Source: Chloroflexota bacterium (GTDB lineage Bacteria > Chloroflexota > Dehalococcoidia > Lucifugimonadales > Lucifugimonadaceae). Taken from it: a DNA stretch of 51,335 nt. Shown in pieces: positions 26,494 through 35,004 of the stretch. The position numbers and the translations under genes were made by a program. The notes below the pieces were generated by a model, which did no database searches, was not told the origin of the DNA, and saw only the letters and a list, made by a program, of their open reading frames with translations. Position 1 is the first letter of the stretch; each line of letters opens with the position of its first letter. The stretch covers positions 1 through 51,335 of the forward strand of contig JAQBVG010000004.1 in the NCBI GenBank assembly GCA_027623655.1, read 5' to 3'.

Positions 26494-26802
26494 GTGACGA
26501 CCAGTAGAAACCAACTGTTGGTTCTAAAATATCTGTCCGGGTGCACGGCTCCCGTCGCCGGCATTGATGTATCGGCCGACCTCGACTGGGTGGCAACATC
26601 CTCGGTCTACGCTGCTATTTCAGCGCTGCAGGCGCGCGGACAGATCAACGCAAAGTGGGATCACAGTGCATCCCATCCCAGGCGGATGATTTCGCTGAAC
26701 GACTTAGGTGCCGAAACGCTCCGTCAGGCCGAGATTATCGAACAACGCCTGAGCAAGCCGGGCAAGTCGCGTTCCGGTCCGAGTCGTACGCAGGAGGCAT
26801 AG
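26494..26802 (+). CDS. PadR-like winged-helix transcriptional regulator
   Basis: A 102-residue protein with a helix-turn-helix core at about 20-55 (SSVYAAISALQARGQI) and a beta wing (KWDHSASHPRRMISLNDLG). This layout matches small PadR-family proteins: S.VY..I..L...G.I, then R..Y.LT..G. The short C-terminal helix would mediate dimerisation. The start is GTG 26494. It probably represses its own operon through the palindrome at 26460 together with the membrane gene 2 bases downstream. The inducer is unknown. Confidence 0.75.
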   Translation: MTTSRNQLLVLKYLSGCTAPVAGIDVSADLDWVATSSVYAAISALQARGQINAKWDHSASHPRRMISLNDLGAETLRQAEIIEQRLSKPGKSRSGPSRTQEA

Positions 26803-26804
26803 AC

Positions 26805-27317
26805 ATGAGACTGCCGTTGTTTGCCCTCAGGTTCGCAGCTGGAACCGCCACCCTGCTCTGGATCCATCTGTGGAAGTGGAGTTACCCGCGCTCTTCGCCC
26901 GTAATAAACGAACTCGCAGCCAGGGAACTCGATTTACTCGGCAAAATCTCCTCACTAAGCAAACTGGCGAGAATTTGCATCGATCTGCCTGGAATAGCTC
27001 GCTCCCAGCAACTGGCGGAATCATCTCCATCTACTCGCACCTCGGGTCATGTCGAGGGCGAACTACCGCCTGTCGAGCCAGAGTGGAAAGGCCGGTTACG
27101 TGAATGGTTGATCTGGACCGTTCTCGCGAGTTGGCTGGTGATGGCTACATCGATCGTTACTTCGTTCGTGCAAATGGGCAACTTTCTGTTGGATTACAGC
27201 CCCAACGCTGGCGAACCGGAAATCATCTCGCCCTACTCCAGAGTCGTTGCAATCGCCCTGCTTGTACAGATCGTGTCGGTAAGCACGGGTCTGACCGCAC
27301 TGCGTATCCGCCGGTAA
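26805..27317 (+). CDS. Hypothetical membrane protein, operon partner of PadR-like regulator
   Basis: ATG 26805 follows a strong AGGAGG and starts 2 bases after the regulator stop. The 170-residue protein has a hydrophobic N-terminal segment (about 5-25), a hydrophilic middle of about 70 residues and two further membrane helices (about 97-118, IWTVLASWLVMATSIVTSFV, and about 143-165, VVAIALLVQIVSVSTGLTAL). No family is recognised. PadR-type regulators are often paired with small membrane proteins that sense or alter the envelope, which suggests a similar unit here (inference). Confidence 0.7.
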   Translation: MRLPLFALRFAAGTATLLWIHLWKWSYPRSSPVINELAARELDLLGKISSLSKLARICIDLPGIARSQQLAESSPSTRTSGHVEGELPPVEPEWKGRLREWLIWTVLASWLVMATSIVTSFVQMGNFLLDYSPNAGEPEIISPYSRVVAIALLVQIVSVSTGLTALRIRR

Positions 27318-27544
27318 CATCGAACCTCACGGTGCACAGTCTCCTGATTGCACACCGCAATCAGATCACTCAGCTCCATCACCGGTATGACTCATTCTCG
27401 CGTCGGGGGTGCCGTTGCGTGCAATTTTTCACAGCCGGATTCAATCTGGTTCGCTAGACTAGCTGCCACCAGAAAATGCCTCCTGCGGGAACGCTCAGCG
27501 CCAGCGGTGCGGACCGCTATTCACCACGATAGACAGGATTAGAA

Positions 27545-28600
27545 GTGCCATCATCGTCCGGAAAAGTCAGGATCGGAATAATCGGTGCGGGCGGGTTTGC
27601 CAGCACGCATATGGAGCACTTCAGGAGGCTGGGCAATGTGGAGGTGGTCGCCGCGATGCGTCGCAATCCAGAAGCCCTCGGCGAATTTCAAAGTAAATGG
27701 GACATCCCGAACGGCTTCACGGATCATCGTGAGTTACTCGCCATTGAAGACCTCGACGCTGTAGACATAATCACGCCGACTGGCTCACACAAACAAATTG
27801 CACTCGATGCGATAGCCGCTGGCAAGCACGTTCTCTGCGACAAACCTCTTGCGTTGACGGCAGCTGATTGCAAAGGGATGCTCGACGCAGCCGAGGCGGC
27901 CGGTGTGATTCACTCGACCAACTTCAACCAGCGCGGCAATACGACTGTTGGGAAAATACGCCGGTACCTCGATAACGATTTCGTAGGAAGGATCTTTCAC
28001 GCTAACGTCTGGTGGGGCATGTCACACCAATTTGATGCCCGTCCGGAAACCCTCACATGGCGGTTCCGGTCGGAAAACGGTGGCGGCTCCGTTTATGAAC
28101 TGATCCACGCCTTCGACATGCTTCGGTTCATCAACGGCGAGGTTGCGAGAGTTGTTGCGACATTCGCGACGACCACGAAACACCGCCCGACCAGGGACAA
28201 TCCCGAAGGAATAGAAGTTGACGTGCCTGATACATCGGCATTCCTGTGCGAATGGGAGAACGGCGGATTCGCGGTCGTCCACACTTCTTTTGCGTCCAGG
28301 GGGACTGAACCTGATGGAAGGACCTCGGCAAGAGTAGAAATATCGGGCGAACACGGGCGGATCACCACCGACGGTCGATTCGGAATCCAGGGCGTGACCG
28401 GATCGAATGGTCCCGTTGTTCAACTGGACCCCGGAGCGGAGTACCCTCAGCCATACAAGAAATTCGTCGACGCAGTGGCTGCCAATGACCAGTCGTTGAT
28501 CGAGACCACTTTCTACGATGGGATGAAGGCCGCAGAAATAGTCGATGCAGCGTATCTTTCTGTAGCGGAATCTCGCTGGGTTGATCTTAAGAATGGCTAA
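27545..28600 (+). CDS. Gfo/Idh/MocA-family NAD(P)-dependent oxidoreductase
   Basis: A 351-residue dehydrogenase of the glucose-fructose oxidoreductase/inositol dehydrogenase type. It has the N-terminal Rossmann motif GIIGAGGFAS, the conserved Lys in VLCDKPLALTAADC (EKP-type motif, about residue 98), STNFNQRGN at the domain boundary and a C-terminal beta domain with the usual His-bearing helix (YELIHAFDMLRFI). The start is GTG 27545. It oxidises a sugar, polyol or cyclitol hydroxyl. It lies upstream of two aldo/keto reductases, pointing to a sugar-alcohol or keto-sugar pathway. Confidence 0.92.
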   Translation: MPSSSGKVRIGIIGAGGFASTHMEHFRRLGNVEVVAAMRRNPEALGEFQSKWDIPNGFTDHRELLAIEDLDAVDIITPTGSHKQIALDAIAAGKHVLCDKPLALTAADCKGMLDAAEAAGVIHSTNFNQRGNTTVGKIRRYLDNDFVGRIFHANVWWGMSHQFDARPETLTWRFRSENGGGSVYELIHAFDMLRFINGEVARVVATFATTTKHRPTRDNPEGIEVDVPDTSAFLCEWENGGFAVVHTSFASRGTEPDGRTSARVEISGEHGRITTDGRFGIQGVTGSNGPVVQLDPGAEYPQPYKKFVDAVAANDQSLIETTFYDGMKAAEIVDAAYLSVAESRWVDLKNG

Positions 28601-28647
28601 TTAACACACTAAATTACTCTTCGAGCTAGAACACTGGGAGCAATATC

Positions 28648-29700
28648 ATTCCTGTCGAATATGTGAAACTCGGCCGCACCGGCACGAAAGTCTCTAATCT
28701 CTGCCTGGGGACCGACAACTATGGCAACCAGTGGGGTTGTGACGAGCCGACTGCGCACTCGATCCTTGGGATTGCGCTGGACGGCGGAATAAATTTCGTC
28801 GACACGTCCGAATCATACAACGAGGGACGCTCAGAGTCGATGATTGGCAACTACCTGGCGGAGTCGGGCCGTCGCGATCAGGTAGTACTGGCTACAAAAT
28901 ACCGTTCTCGAGTGGGACTGGGAATCAACGACCTCGGGGCGTCGCGCTACCATATCGTCCGTGCCGTCGAGCAGTCGTTGCGCAGACTCCGCACCGATCG
29001 AATCGACCTGCTCTACTGCCATGCATGGGACGAAGAGACACCGGTTGAAGAGACCTTGCGAGCCGTCGACGATCTGATTCACCAGGGAAAAGTCGTCTAC
29101 GCCGGTGCCTCTAACTTCCCGACATGGGTACTTGCAAAAGGCCTCTGGACCTCCGACGTCCGCAATTTATTTCGTTTCGAAGCGATACAGAGCGTATTTA
29201 ACATTTTGCAACCCGGACTGGGTCGGGAGATGATCCCGTTTGCTGCCAGTCACGAGGTAGCGGTCGTACCTTACTCACCCCTTGCTAGCGGGATGCTGAC
29301 CGGAAAGCAAGGCCGGTCAGGCAGCGCGTTGCCGGGCACCAAGTTCGACATGCGCGACGATTCAAAGGGCGGCGGCCTGAAATCGAGATATTTCAACGAT
29401 CCCATGTTCGAAGCTGTCGAAAAGTTCACTGCGGTCGCCGCTAAAAGCGGACAGCCGGCAATACGGCTCGCACTTCAATGGGTCTCGGAGTTCCTGGGTG
29501 TAACTGCTCCGATTTTCGGATCACGGACCGTCGAACAGGTACAGGGGGTCCTCGAAGCGTGGTCGGAATCCGCTCCCGACGAAGTTATGGCCGAGGTGCG
29601 AGAAATCGCAGCGGCATTCGAATCACGGGCTCCAATGACTTATCCACCGCTCTCCGGGCAGGCGTTCGGCACAATGCCGCTCTCAAAAGCAGCCCGGTAA
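28648..29700 (+). CDS. Aldo/keto reductase (first of tandem pair), possible ATT start
   Basis: A TIM-barrel NADPH-dependent reductase. Catalytic Asp and Tyr lie in FVDTSESYNEGRSE, Lys in VLATKYRSRVG and His in LLYCHAWDEETP. Alignment with the neighbour at 29773 shows the natural N-terminus is PVEYVKLGRTGTKVSNLCLG. The only standard start, GTG 28663, would remove the first strand residues and leaves the GGGAG site 22 bases away. ATT 28648 is 7 bases after GGGAG (28636-28640) and yields 350 residues. There is no ATG, GTG or TTG between the upstream in-frame stop (28627) and 28663. Start choice is therefore uncertain, but the product family is not. Confidence 0.88.
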   Translation: MPVEYVKLGRTGTKVSNLCLGTDNYGNQWGCDEPTAHSILGIALDGGINFVDTSESYNEGRSESMIGNYLAESGRRDQVVLATKYRSRVGLGINDLGASRYHIVRAVEQSLRRLRTDRIDLLYCHAWDEETPVEETLRAVDDLIHQGKVVYAGASNFPTWVLAKGLWTSDVRNLFRFEAIQSVFNILQPGLGREMIPFAASHEVAVVPYSPLASGMLTGKQGRSGSALPGTKFDMRDDSKGGGLKSRYFNDPMFEAVEKFTAVAAKSGQPAIRLALQWVSEFLGVTAPIFGSRTVEQVQGVLEAWSESAPDEVMAEVREIAAAFESRAPMTYPPLSGQAFGTMPLSKAAR

Positions 29701-29772
29701 CGGAGCCACCGCGGTCGCGCAAGGCACCAACGACGCCTAACCCGAATACTCGTAAAAATAGGAACAATCCAG

Positions 29773-30807
29773 TTGGAATATGTAAGGCTCGGTAAAACAG
29801 GACTAAAAGTCTCCGAATATTGCATCGGCGCAGACAATTTTGGCGGACAGACCAGTCCCGAGGACTCGCTACGAATAATGTCGGCGGCCTTTGCTGCCGG
29901 AGTGAACTTTATCGACACCGCCAATTCGTATTGCGATGGACGTTCGGAAGAAAACGTCGGCCGGTTCATCAAAACTCGCAGATCGGAAGTCGTCCTCGCC
30001 ACCAAAGGCAAAAGTCAGGTCGGTCCAAACCCGAACGACGTCGGAGTGAACAAGAAGTACGTCATGCAGGCGATCGACGACTCGCTGAGACGCCTAGGCA
30101 CGGACTACGTCGACCTTTACCAGGTGCACTCGCCCGACCTCACTACGCCGATCGAGGAGACGGTCGAGGCCTACAACGATGTTGTCAGGGCCGGTAAGGC
30201 GCGCTACATCGGCGTGTCGAATTTTTCAGGCCCACAGCTTGTGGAAGCGTTGTGGGCACAGGACCGAAACGGGTTCACCCGGTTCTGTTCCGTTCAGCCG
30301 CGCTACAACCTTTTGTACAGGGAAGCCGAGCGAGAGTTGTTCAAGGTGTGCCTCGACCAGGGTATCGGCGTAATGACTTACTCGCCCCAGGCTGGAGGTT
30401 TTCTGCTTGGTAAGCACCGTCAGTTCAAGGCTGAGACGGAATCTGGAGGTCGGTTTTCCGACGATTTCCGCGCCGCTAATTTCTACAAGTCGACATACTG
30501 GAACGAGATCACCTTCGATGCAATGGAGCGGTTTATCGCCGTTACCGAGAAGTACGGTGTGTCTCCGATGGCGCTGGCGCTCAAGTGGAACCGGTCGAAC
30601 CTGGCCGTTTCAGCCTGCATTGTCGGGGCCCGCACGCTTGAGCAGTTGGAACAGAATCTTGTAGCGTGGGAAGAGGATGTGCCACAGGTAGCGCTGGACG
30701 AAGCGACTTCCATTGGCGACCTGCTCTGGGAAACCGCGCCGTGGAAACCCCAGATGCACAGCACACCGCCCACACGAACGGCAGCCCGGTCCGCGGCAGG
30801 GTCGTAA
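29773..30807 (+). CDS. Aldo/keto reductase (second of tandem pair)
   Basis: A 344-residue paralogue of the preceding gene. It starts at TTG 29773 (LEYVRLGKTGLKVSEYCIGA) with Asp and Tyr in FIDTANSYCDGRSEE, Lys in VLATKGKSQVG and His in LYQVHSPDLTTP. The C-terminal block SACIVGARTLEQLEQNL is the family's NADP-binding SxxxGxR(S/T)..Q signature (SACIVGARTLEQ). The two copies share layout but clearly differ in sequence, so the duplication is old. They probably reduce or oxidise different keto-sugars or aldehydes. A GlcE-type gene starts 16 bases downstream. Confidence 0.93.
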   Translation: MEYVRLGKTGLKVSEYCIGADNFGGQTSPEDSLRIMSAAFAAGVNFIDTANSYCDGRSEENVGRFIKTRRSEVVLATKGKSQVGPNPNDVGVNKKYVMQAIDDSLRRLGTDYVDLYQVHSPDLTTPIEETVEAYNDVVRAGKARYIGVSNFSGPQLVEALWAQDRNGFTRFCSVQPRYNLLYREAERELFKVCLDQGIGVMTYSPQAGGFLLGKHRQFKAETESGGRFSDDFRAANFYKSTYWNEITFDAMERFIAVTEKYGVSPMALALKWNRSNLAVSACIVGARTLEQLEQNLVAWEEDVPQVALDEATSIGDLLWETAPWKPQMHSTPPTRTAARSAAGS

Positions 30808-30823
30808 GGGTCGGATATCTACG

Positions 30824-32086
30824 TTGAACCATTCACTGGATGGTCTGAGTCCCTCGAAACTCGAAAGACCGAAAAACCTCGCTGAGCTTTCAAAGGTCCT
30901 GGCGGACGCCAATGGAACTGGGGCAGCCGTCATCCCGTGGGGAGGAGGCACCCGTATTGGCGTGGGCAACGTTCCTTCGAAATATGACATCGCTCTTGAC
31001 CTGACAGGGCACACAGAGCACCTGGAGCACGTCGCGGGCGACATGACCGTCATCGTCGATAGTGGAGTTCGAGTAATCGATCTATCCAGCGCTCTGGAAC
31101 GAGAGGGCCAACGACTCCCATTTGAGGTCCGCAACCCGGAGCAGGCGACGATCGGCGGTTCAGTCGCGTCAAACGGGCCCGGTCGCCGTCAATCGTCTGC
31201 AGGCGGTATCAGGGACTGGGTGATCGGAATGCAGATCGTGCTGGCCGACGGCACGATCACGAAGAGCGGGGGCAGGGTAGTAAAAAACGTACAGGGCTAC
31301 GATCTACACAGGCTTCACACCGGTGCATTCGGCACACTGGGTGTTATTTCGCAGATCGCTTTCAAGTTGGTCCCGCTGCCGCCCGAGCAGCAAACAGTCC
31401 TGGCGTGGTTCGACGATTCTGTGTCCGCAAACGAAGTCGGGATGCGGCTGGTGAACGGATCTTTCGCGCCGGAGGGGATTTCGCTGACATACGGCCCCCT
31501 GGCAGCTGAGGTGGTTAAGTCCTCCGGAGAAATATCGTCGACAGCAAACGATATCAAGTGGGCACTGCTCGTTCGGCTGAGCGGCGGTGTCAGGTCAATC
31601 GAGCGACAGGTGAATGAGGTCACAGGTTCCGCGGGCGCTGGCGGCGCTACAGGCTACGCAGTGCTCGACCACGATGGAGGCAAAAACGCATGGTCGAGAT
31701 TGGAACTTGCTGAGTCGGCTGCAAGCACGGTCGCAAGGATCACCGGGCGAACAGTCGATACCATTAAAATCGTGGAGACCCTTTCATCGGATCCAGCTGA
31801 CATCGCCCACAGGATATCGACCATAAACGACCTGGGATTCGGTGCGATAACTGCGCTAGCAGGCGGTTCGACGGATCACGAAGCGAAGGGGATGGTCGAT
31901 ACGGTCATCAGGCATTCGAAGCAGGTAAATGGCTCGTACACAATCGAAAAATGCCCGCTCAGCGTGAAAAGGGAAATCGACGTGTTCAGCGATGTTGGTT
32001 CTTCGATTGAGGTAATGCGTCGCATTAAAACCGAGTACGACCCGTCCAATACACTTAACCCAGGACGCTTCGTCGGCAAGATATAA
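30824..32086 (+). CDS. glcE: FAD-binding oxidase subunit, GlcE-type
   Basis: A 420-residue protein with a PCMH FAD domain: VIPWGGGTRIGVG, ATIGGSVASNGPGRRQ, GGRVVKNVQGYDLHRL and GAFGTLGVISQI. The KNVQGYD..RL block is diagnostic of the GlcE subunit of glycolate oxidase. The start is taken as TTG 30824. Upstream in-frame codons lie inside the aldo/keto reductase. It pairs with the GlcF-type subunit encoded 17 bases later and presumably with the GlcD-type flavoprotein at 24921. Confidence 0.85.
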   Translation: MNHSLDGLSPSKLERPKNLAELSKVLADANGTGAAVIPWGGGTRIGVGNVPSKYDIALDLTGHTEHLEHVAGDMTVIVDSGVRVIDLSSALEREGQRLPFEVRNPEQATIGGSVASNGPGRRQSSAGGIRDWVIGMQIVLADGTITKSGGRVVKNVQGYDLHRLHTGAFGTLGVISQIAFKLVPLPPEQQTVLAWFDDSVSANEVGMRLVNGSFAPEGISLTYGPLAAEVVKSSGEISSTANDIKWALLVRLSGGVRSIERQVNEVTGSAGAGGATGYAVLDHDGGKNAWSRLELAESAASTVARITGRTVDTIKIVETLSSDPADIAHRISTINDLGFGAITALAGGSTDHEAKGMVDTVIRHSKQVNGSYTIEKCPLSVKREIDVFSDVGSSIEVMRRIKTEYDPSNTLNPGRFVGKI

Positions 32087-32103
32087 CGGATACAACATTA
32101 TTG

Positions 32104-33444
32104 ATGCCATCTGATCAGCACGTTGGGCCGACCGGTACATTTCCAGGATTTTTCGGTCCACACGCTCCGCATGAATCTGATCTGTACAAGTGCGTCCACT
32201 GTGGATTTTGCCTGCAGGCATGTCCAACCTATCTCGAAACTGGGCTGGAGGCTGAGTCTCCACGCGGGCGCATAGCGCTCATGAAGGCCGTCAACGAGGG
32301 TCGGCTCGAGATGACGCCATCGGTCGTAGGTCACTGGGACATGTGCCTGCAATGTAGGGCGTGCGAGTTGGCTTGCCCGTCAGGAGTCGAGTACGGCAAA
32401 CTGATGGAAGCGACGAGATCCCAGGTCGAGCAGCAGACCAGACGTTCATTTACACAACGCACCGCAAGATCCATCGGTTACAACACGCTCCTCAAGTCTC
32501 CAACCAAACTCCGAATGGCGGGGACCGCTCTGAAGCTGTACAAAAAAACGGGGCTGAGAACGATCGCTCGCGGCACTGGATTGTTGAAGTTGCTGCCGGG
32601 CGATGCCGAGTTAGCTGATGAATACCTGCCGGAGCTCTCTCAGAATTTCTTCGTCGGAAAAGGCCAGGTCCACCCGGCACAGGGCGTTCGGAAGGCCCGT
32701 GTCGCAATGCTTGCAGGCTGCGTAATGGCGCTCACTCACGCCGAAACTCTTGAAGCTGCAGTTCGCGTAATGACTCGCAACGGGTTAGAGGTTCATGTGA
32801 CAGCAGGCCAGGGTTGTTGCGGTGCCTTGAACACCCACGCCGGTGAACCCGACTCAGCCGCTCAAATGGCGAGAAAGAATATCGACTCGTTCCTGGCGAT
32901 CAACCCGGACGCGATCGTCTCCGCGTCGGCCGGGTGCGGCGCTGCGATGAAGGACTACGAAGAACTTTTAAGAGACGATAGCGAATACGTCGTCAGAGCC
33001 GCACGGGTCGCCGAACTAACTCGCGATGTACACGAACTGTTACTTGAGTACGACTTCACGCCCCCTGTGAAAGGCCTGGACATCACTGTTACTTACCAGG
33101 ACCCCTGCCACCTCGTGAACGTCCAGAGGATCACCGAAGCGCCCCGCACAATTCTCAAGTCAATACCGGGGCTCAAATTGATCGAACTTGGTGAACCGGC
33201 CGTGTGTTGCGGATCGGCTGGGACATACTCGATCACGCAACGGGAGATGTCTGCCCAACTTGGCAGGCGCAAAGCCCGCAAAGTGATCGCCACCCAGGCT
33301 GAAACAGTGGCGACTGCCAACCCGGGCTGTGCAATGCAACTTGATTTCGCTCTTACGCAGCTTGCGAAAGAAAATCAGACAGCAAGAACAACGAAAGTAA
33401 GATACGTAGTTGACCTCCTCGACGCTGCGTATTCGCTCGAGTAA
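32104..33444 (+). CDS. glcF: Iron-sulfur oxidase subunit, GlcF-type
   Basis: A 446-residue protein with two [4Fe-4S] ferredoxin motifs near the N-terminus (CVHCGFCLQACP and CLQCRACELACP). Two cysteine-rich CCG domains follow (GQGCCGALNTHAG...SAGCG, and YQDPCHL...AVCCGSAGTYSI...NPGCAMQ). This is the standard GlcF layout. It carries electrons from the FAD subunits to the respiratory chain, probably at the inner face of the membrane. ATG 32104 directly follows a TTG at 32101. A clear ribosome site is lacking (GGAT near 32089). Confidence 0.88.
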   Translation: MPSDQHVGPTGTFPGFFGPHAPHESDLYKCVHCGFCLQACPTYLETGLEAESPRGRIALMKAVNEGRLEMTPSVVGHWDMCLQCRACELACPSGVEYGKLMEATRSQVEQQTRRSFTQRTARSIGYNTLLKSPTKLRMAGTALKLYKKTGLRTIARGTGLLKLLPGDAELADEYLPELSQNFFVGKGQVHPAQGVRKARVAMLAGCVMALTHAETLEAAVRVMTRNGLEVHVTAGQGCCGALNTHAGEPDSAAQMARKNIDSFLAINPDAIVSASAGCGAAMKDYEELLRDDSEYVVRAARVAELTRDVHELLLEYDFTPPVKGLDITVTYQDPCHLVNVQRITEAPRTILKSIPGLKLIELGEPAVCCGSAGTYSITQREMSAQLGRRKARKVIATQAETVATANPGCAMQLDFALTQLAKENQTARTTKVRYVVDLLDAAYSLE

Positions 33445-33494
33445 GGCTGTGGGCACCGCGCAGGCTCTCGCCAGTCCTGTTTATCCGCGTTTTG

Positions 33495-34703
33495 TTAGGC
33501 GCTGTAGAGGGGCGATGGATTCCTGGCCAGTTGAGCGCTGGCGGCGGCTACGGCAGCGCCGCGTCCAACCTCGAAACCCTGCTCGGGAAGTGTCTTCTCA
33601 AGGGCATTTAGCAGTGCAAAAACGTTCGCTGGCACGCATGACTCGCCCATAAGACCGATCCGTATGACTTCACCAGCAAATTTGCCGAGTCCCCTGCCGA
33701 TTTCAATGGAGTATTCGTTCAGCAACTGAGTTCGAAGTTTGGCATCGTCAACCCCCACGGGCAGCCTGACGATGGTCAGTTGGTCAAGACGGTCGCTCTC
33801 GGAGACGGGCATTTCGAGATTTAGCGCATCGAGACCGGCCCGCAATGCGGCGGCGTTTGCCTCGTGTCGTTTCCAGCGCTGTGCAAGACCTTCATTCAGC
33901 GCCATCGCGACCGCTTCCCGCAGGCCGTAGACCATGCTGACTGGAGCAGTGTGATGTGGCTTGTGGCCTGTTCCCCAGTAGTCGGCGATCAACGACAGGT
34001 CCAGATACCAGGAAGATGACAGTTTCTGGCGACCACGAATGTAGTCGAGTCCACGCTCGGAGAGCGCTACGGGGGATATGCCAGGGGGCGCCGCAAGGCA
34101 TTTTTGAGAACCTGAGTAGGCGTAGTCAAGGTCCCACGCATCAAATTCGAGCTCGCAACCGGCCAGCGAAGTAACCACGTCAGTCATAAACAAAGCACCG
34201 GCTTCATGGGCAAGGCGGGCAAACTCGGCGATCGGGTGAATTGTTCCCGCCGATGTCTCAGCATGTATCCCGACAACGAGTTGCGTTTCCGGATGCTCTT
34301 TCAAGGCTTCAGCCAGCACGGCGGGGTCCATCGACTTGCCCCACTCGGTCCGCAACGCGACTACGTTGAGGTCAAGCCGTTCAGCCATCAAGATCTGGCG
34401 CTCGCAGAAGTAACCGTAGGAACAGATGATCACGGTATCGCCTGGCTGGGCAAGACTGACCAGTCCAGCCTCCATACCGGCGGATCCAGATCCAGCCACG
34501 GCAAAAGCCCGTTGCTCTGTCCTGAATAACTCACCCAGCATCCCGGTCATTTCATCGAGGATTTCGAAGAACGCGGGATCGAGATATCCAATGATCGGGA
34601 GTGACATGGCGCGGAGCACACGGGGGTTCGCTGAGCTCGGACCCGGGCCGAGAATTACCCGTCGCGGGACCGTTAGCGGCTCGTATCTTTGCCCGTTCTT
34701 CAA
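33495..34703 (-). CDS. Class V aminotransferase, alanine/serine-glyoxylate type
   Basis: The 402-residue fold-type I enzyme has Lys201 (YSGSQKCLAAPPG) as PLP Lys, Asp175 in FMTDVVTSL, the GSGSAGMEAG N-terminal block and the C-terminal Arg in EVIRIGLMG. These match alanine-glyoxylate and serine-glyoxylate aminotransferases. The start is TTG 34703, chosen for GAGGAC 7 bases upstream. A GTG 36 bases earlier has no ribosome site. It would convert glyoxylate to glycine, the natural next step after the GlcDEF-type oxidase encoded on the other strand. The two operons converge here with 50 bases between stops. Confidence 0.9.
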   Translation of the reverse strand: MKNGQRYEPLTVPRRVILGPGPSSANPRVLRAMSLPIIGYLDPAFFEILDEMTGMLGELFRTEQRAFAVAGSGSAGMEAGLVSLAQPGDTVIICSYGYFCERQILMAERLDLNVVALRTEWGKSMDPAVLAEALKEHPETQLVVGIHAETSAGTIHPIAEFARLAHEAGALFMTDVVTSLAGCELEFDAWDLDYAYSGSQKCLAAPPGISPVALSERGLDYIRGRQKLSSSWYLDLSLIADYWGTGHKPHHTAPVSMVYGLREAVAMALNEGLAQRWKRHEANAAALRAGLDALNLEMPVSESDRLDQLTIVRLPVGVDDAKLRTQLLNEYSIEIGRGLGKFAGEVIRIGLMGESCVPANVFALLNALEKTLPEQGFEVGRGAAVAAASAQLARNPSPLYSA

Positions 34704-35004
34704 TTTTTGTCCTCGCCCGTTTCCGCCACGAACCGGCACACCGGTTCATTCTCACACCCAGTTTGCCCACAAATAAATAGCCCATGCACGATTCGGTTGA
34801 ATATCGTCACATTCCGACGAATCTGCAAGTGGAAATTCACACAAGAGATAAGGGTACAACTCACACGTTGAAAAATCGCAGCAGTAAATGCTTGCCGAAA
34901 TTCGTCTTTATAATCTGCCGCACCTGTTGCCTGGCAATCGTGGGCCACCCACTGGGGTCAGCGGTGTATGTAAACGAATCGAATCTGTAGAACGGAACAA
35001 CAAT
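34704..35004. other. Divergent intergenic region (301 bases)
   Basis: This separates the glyoxylate aminotransferase (minus) from the SDR gene (plus). It is AT-richer than its surroundings. The one clear element is the TATAAT at 34909-34914. Frames in the second half are open but lack family similarity. No RNA gene is seen. Confidence 0.6.
34909..34914 (+). promoter_or_regulatory. -10 element TATAAT for the SDR gene
   Basis: A perfect TATAAT lies 91 bases before the ATG at 35005. The -35 is poor (TTGCCG at 34892 is too close), so this promoter may need an activator or act mainly through the -10. Confidence 0.45.
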
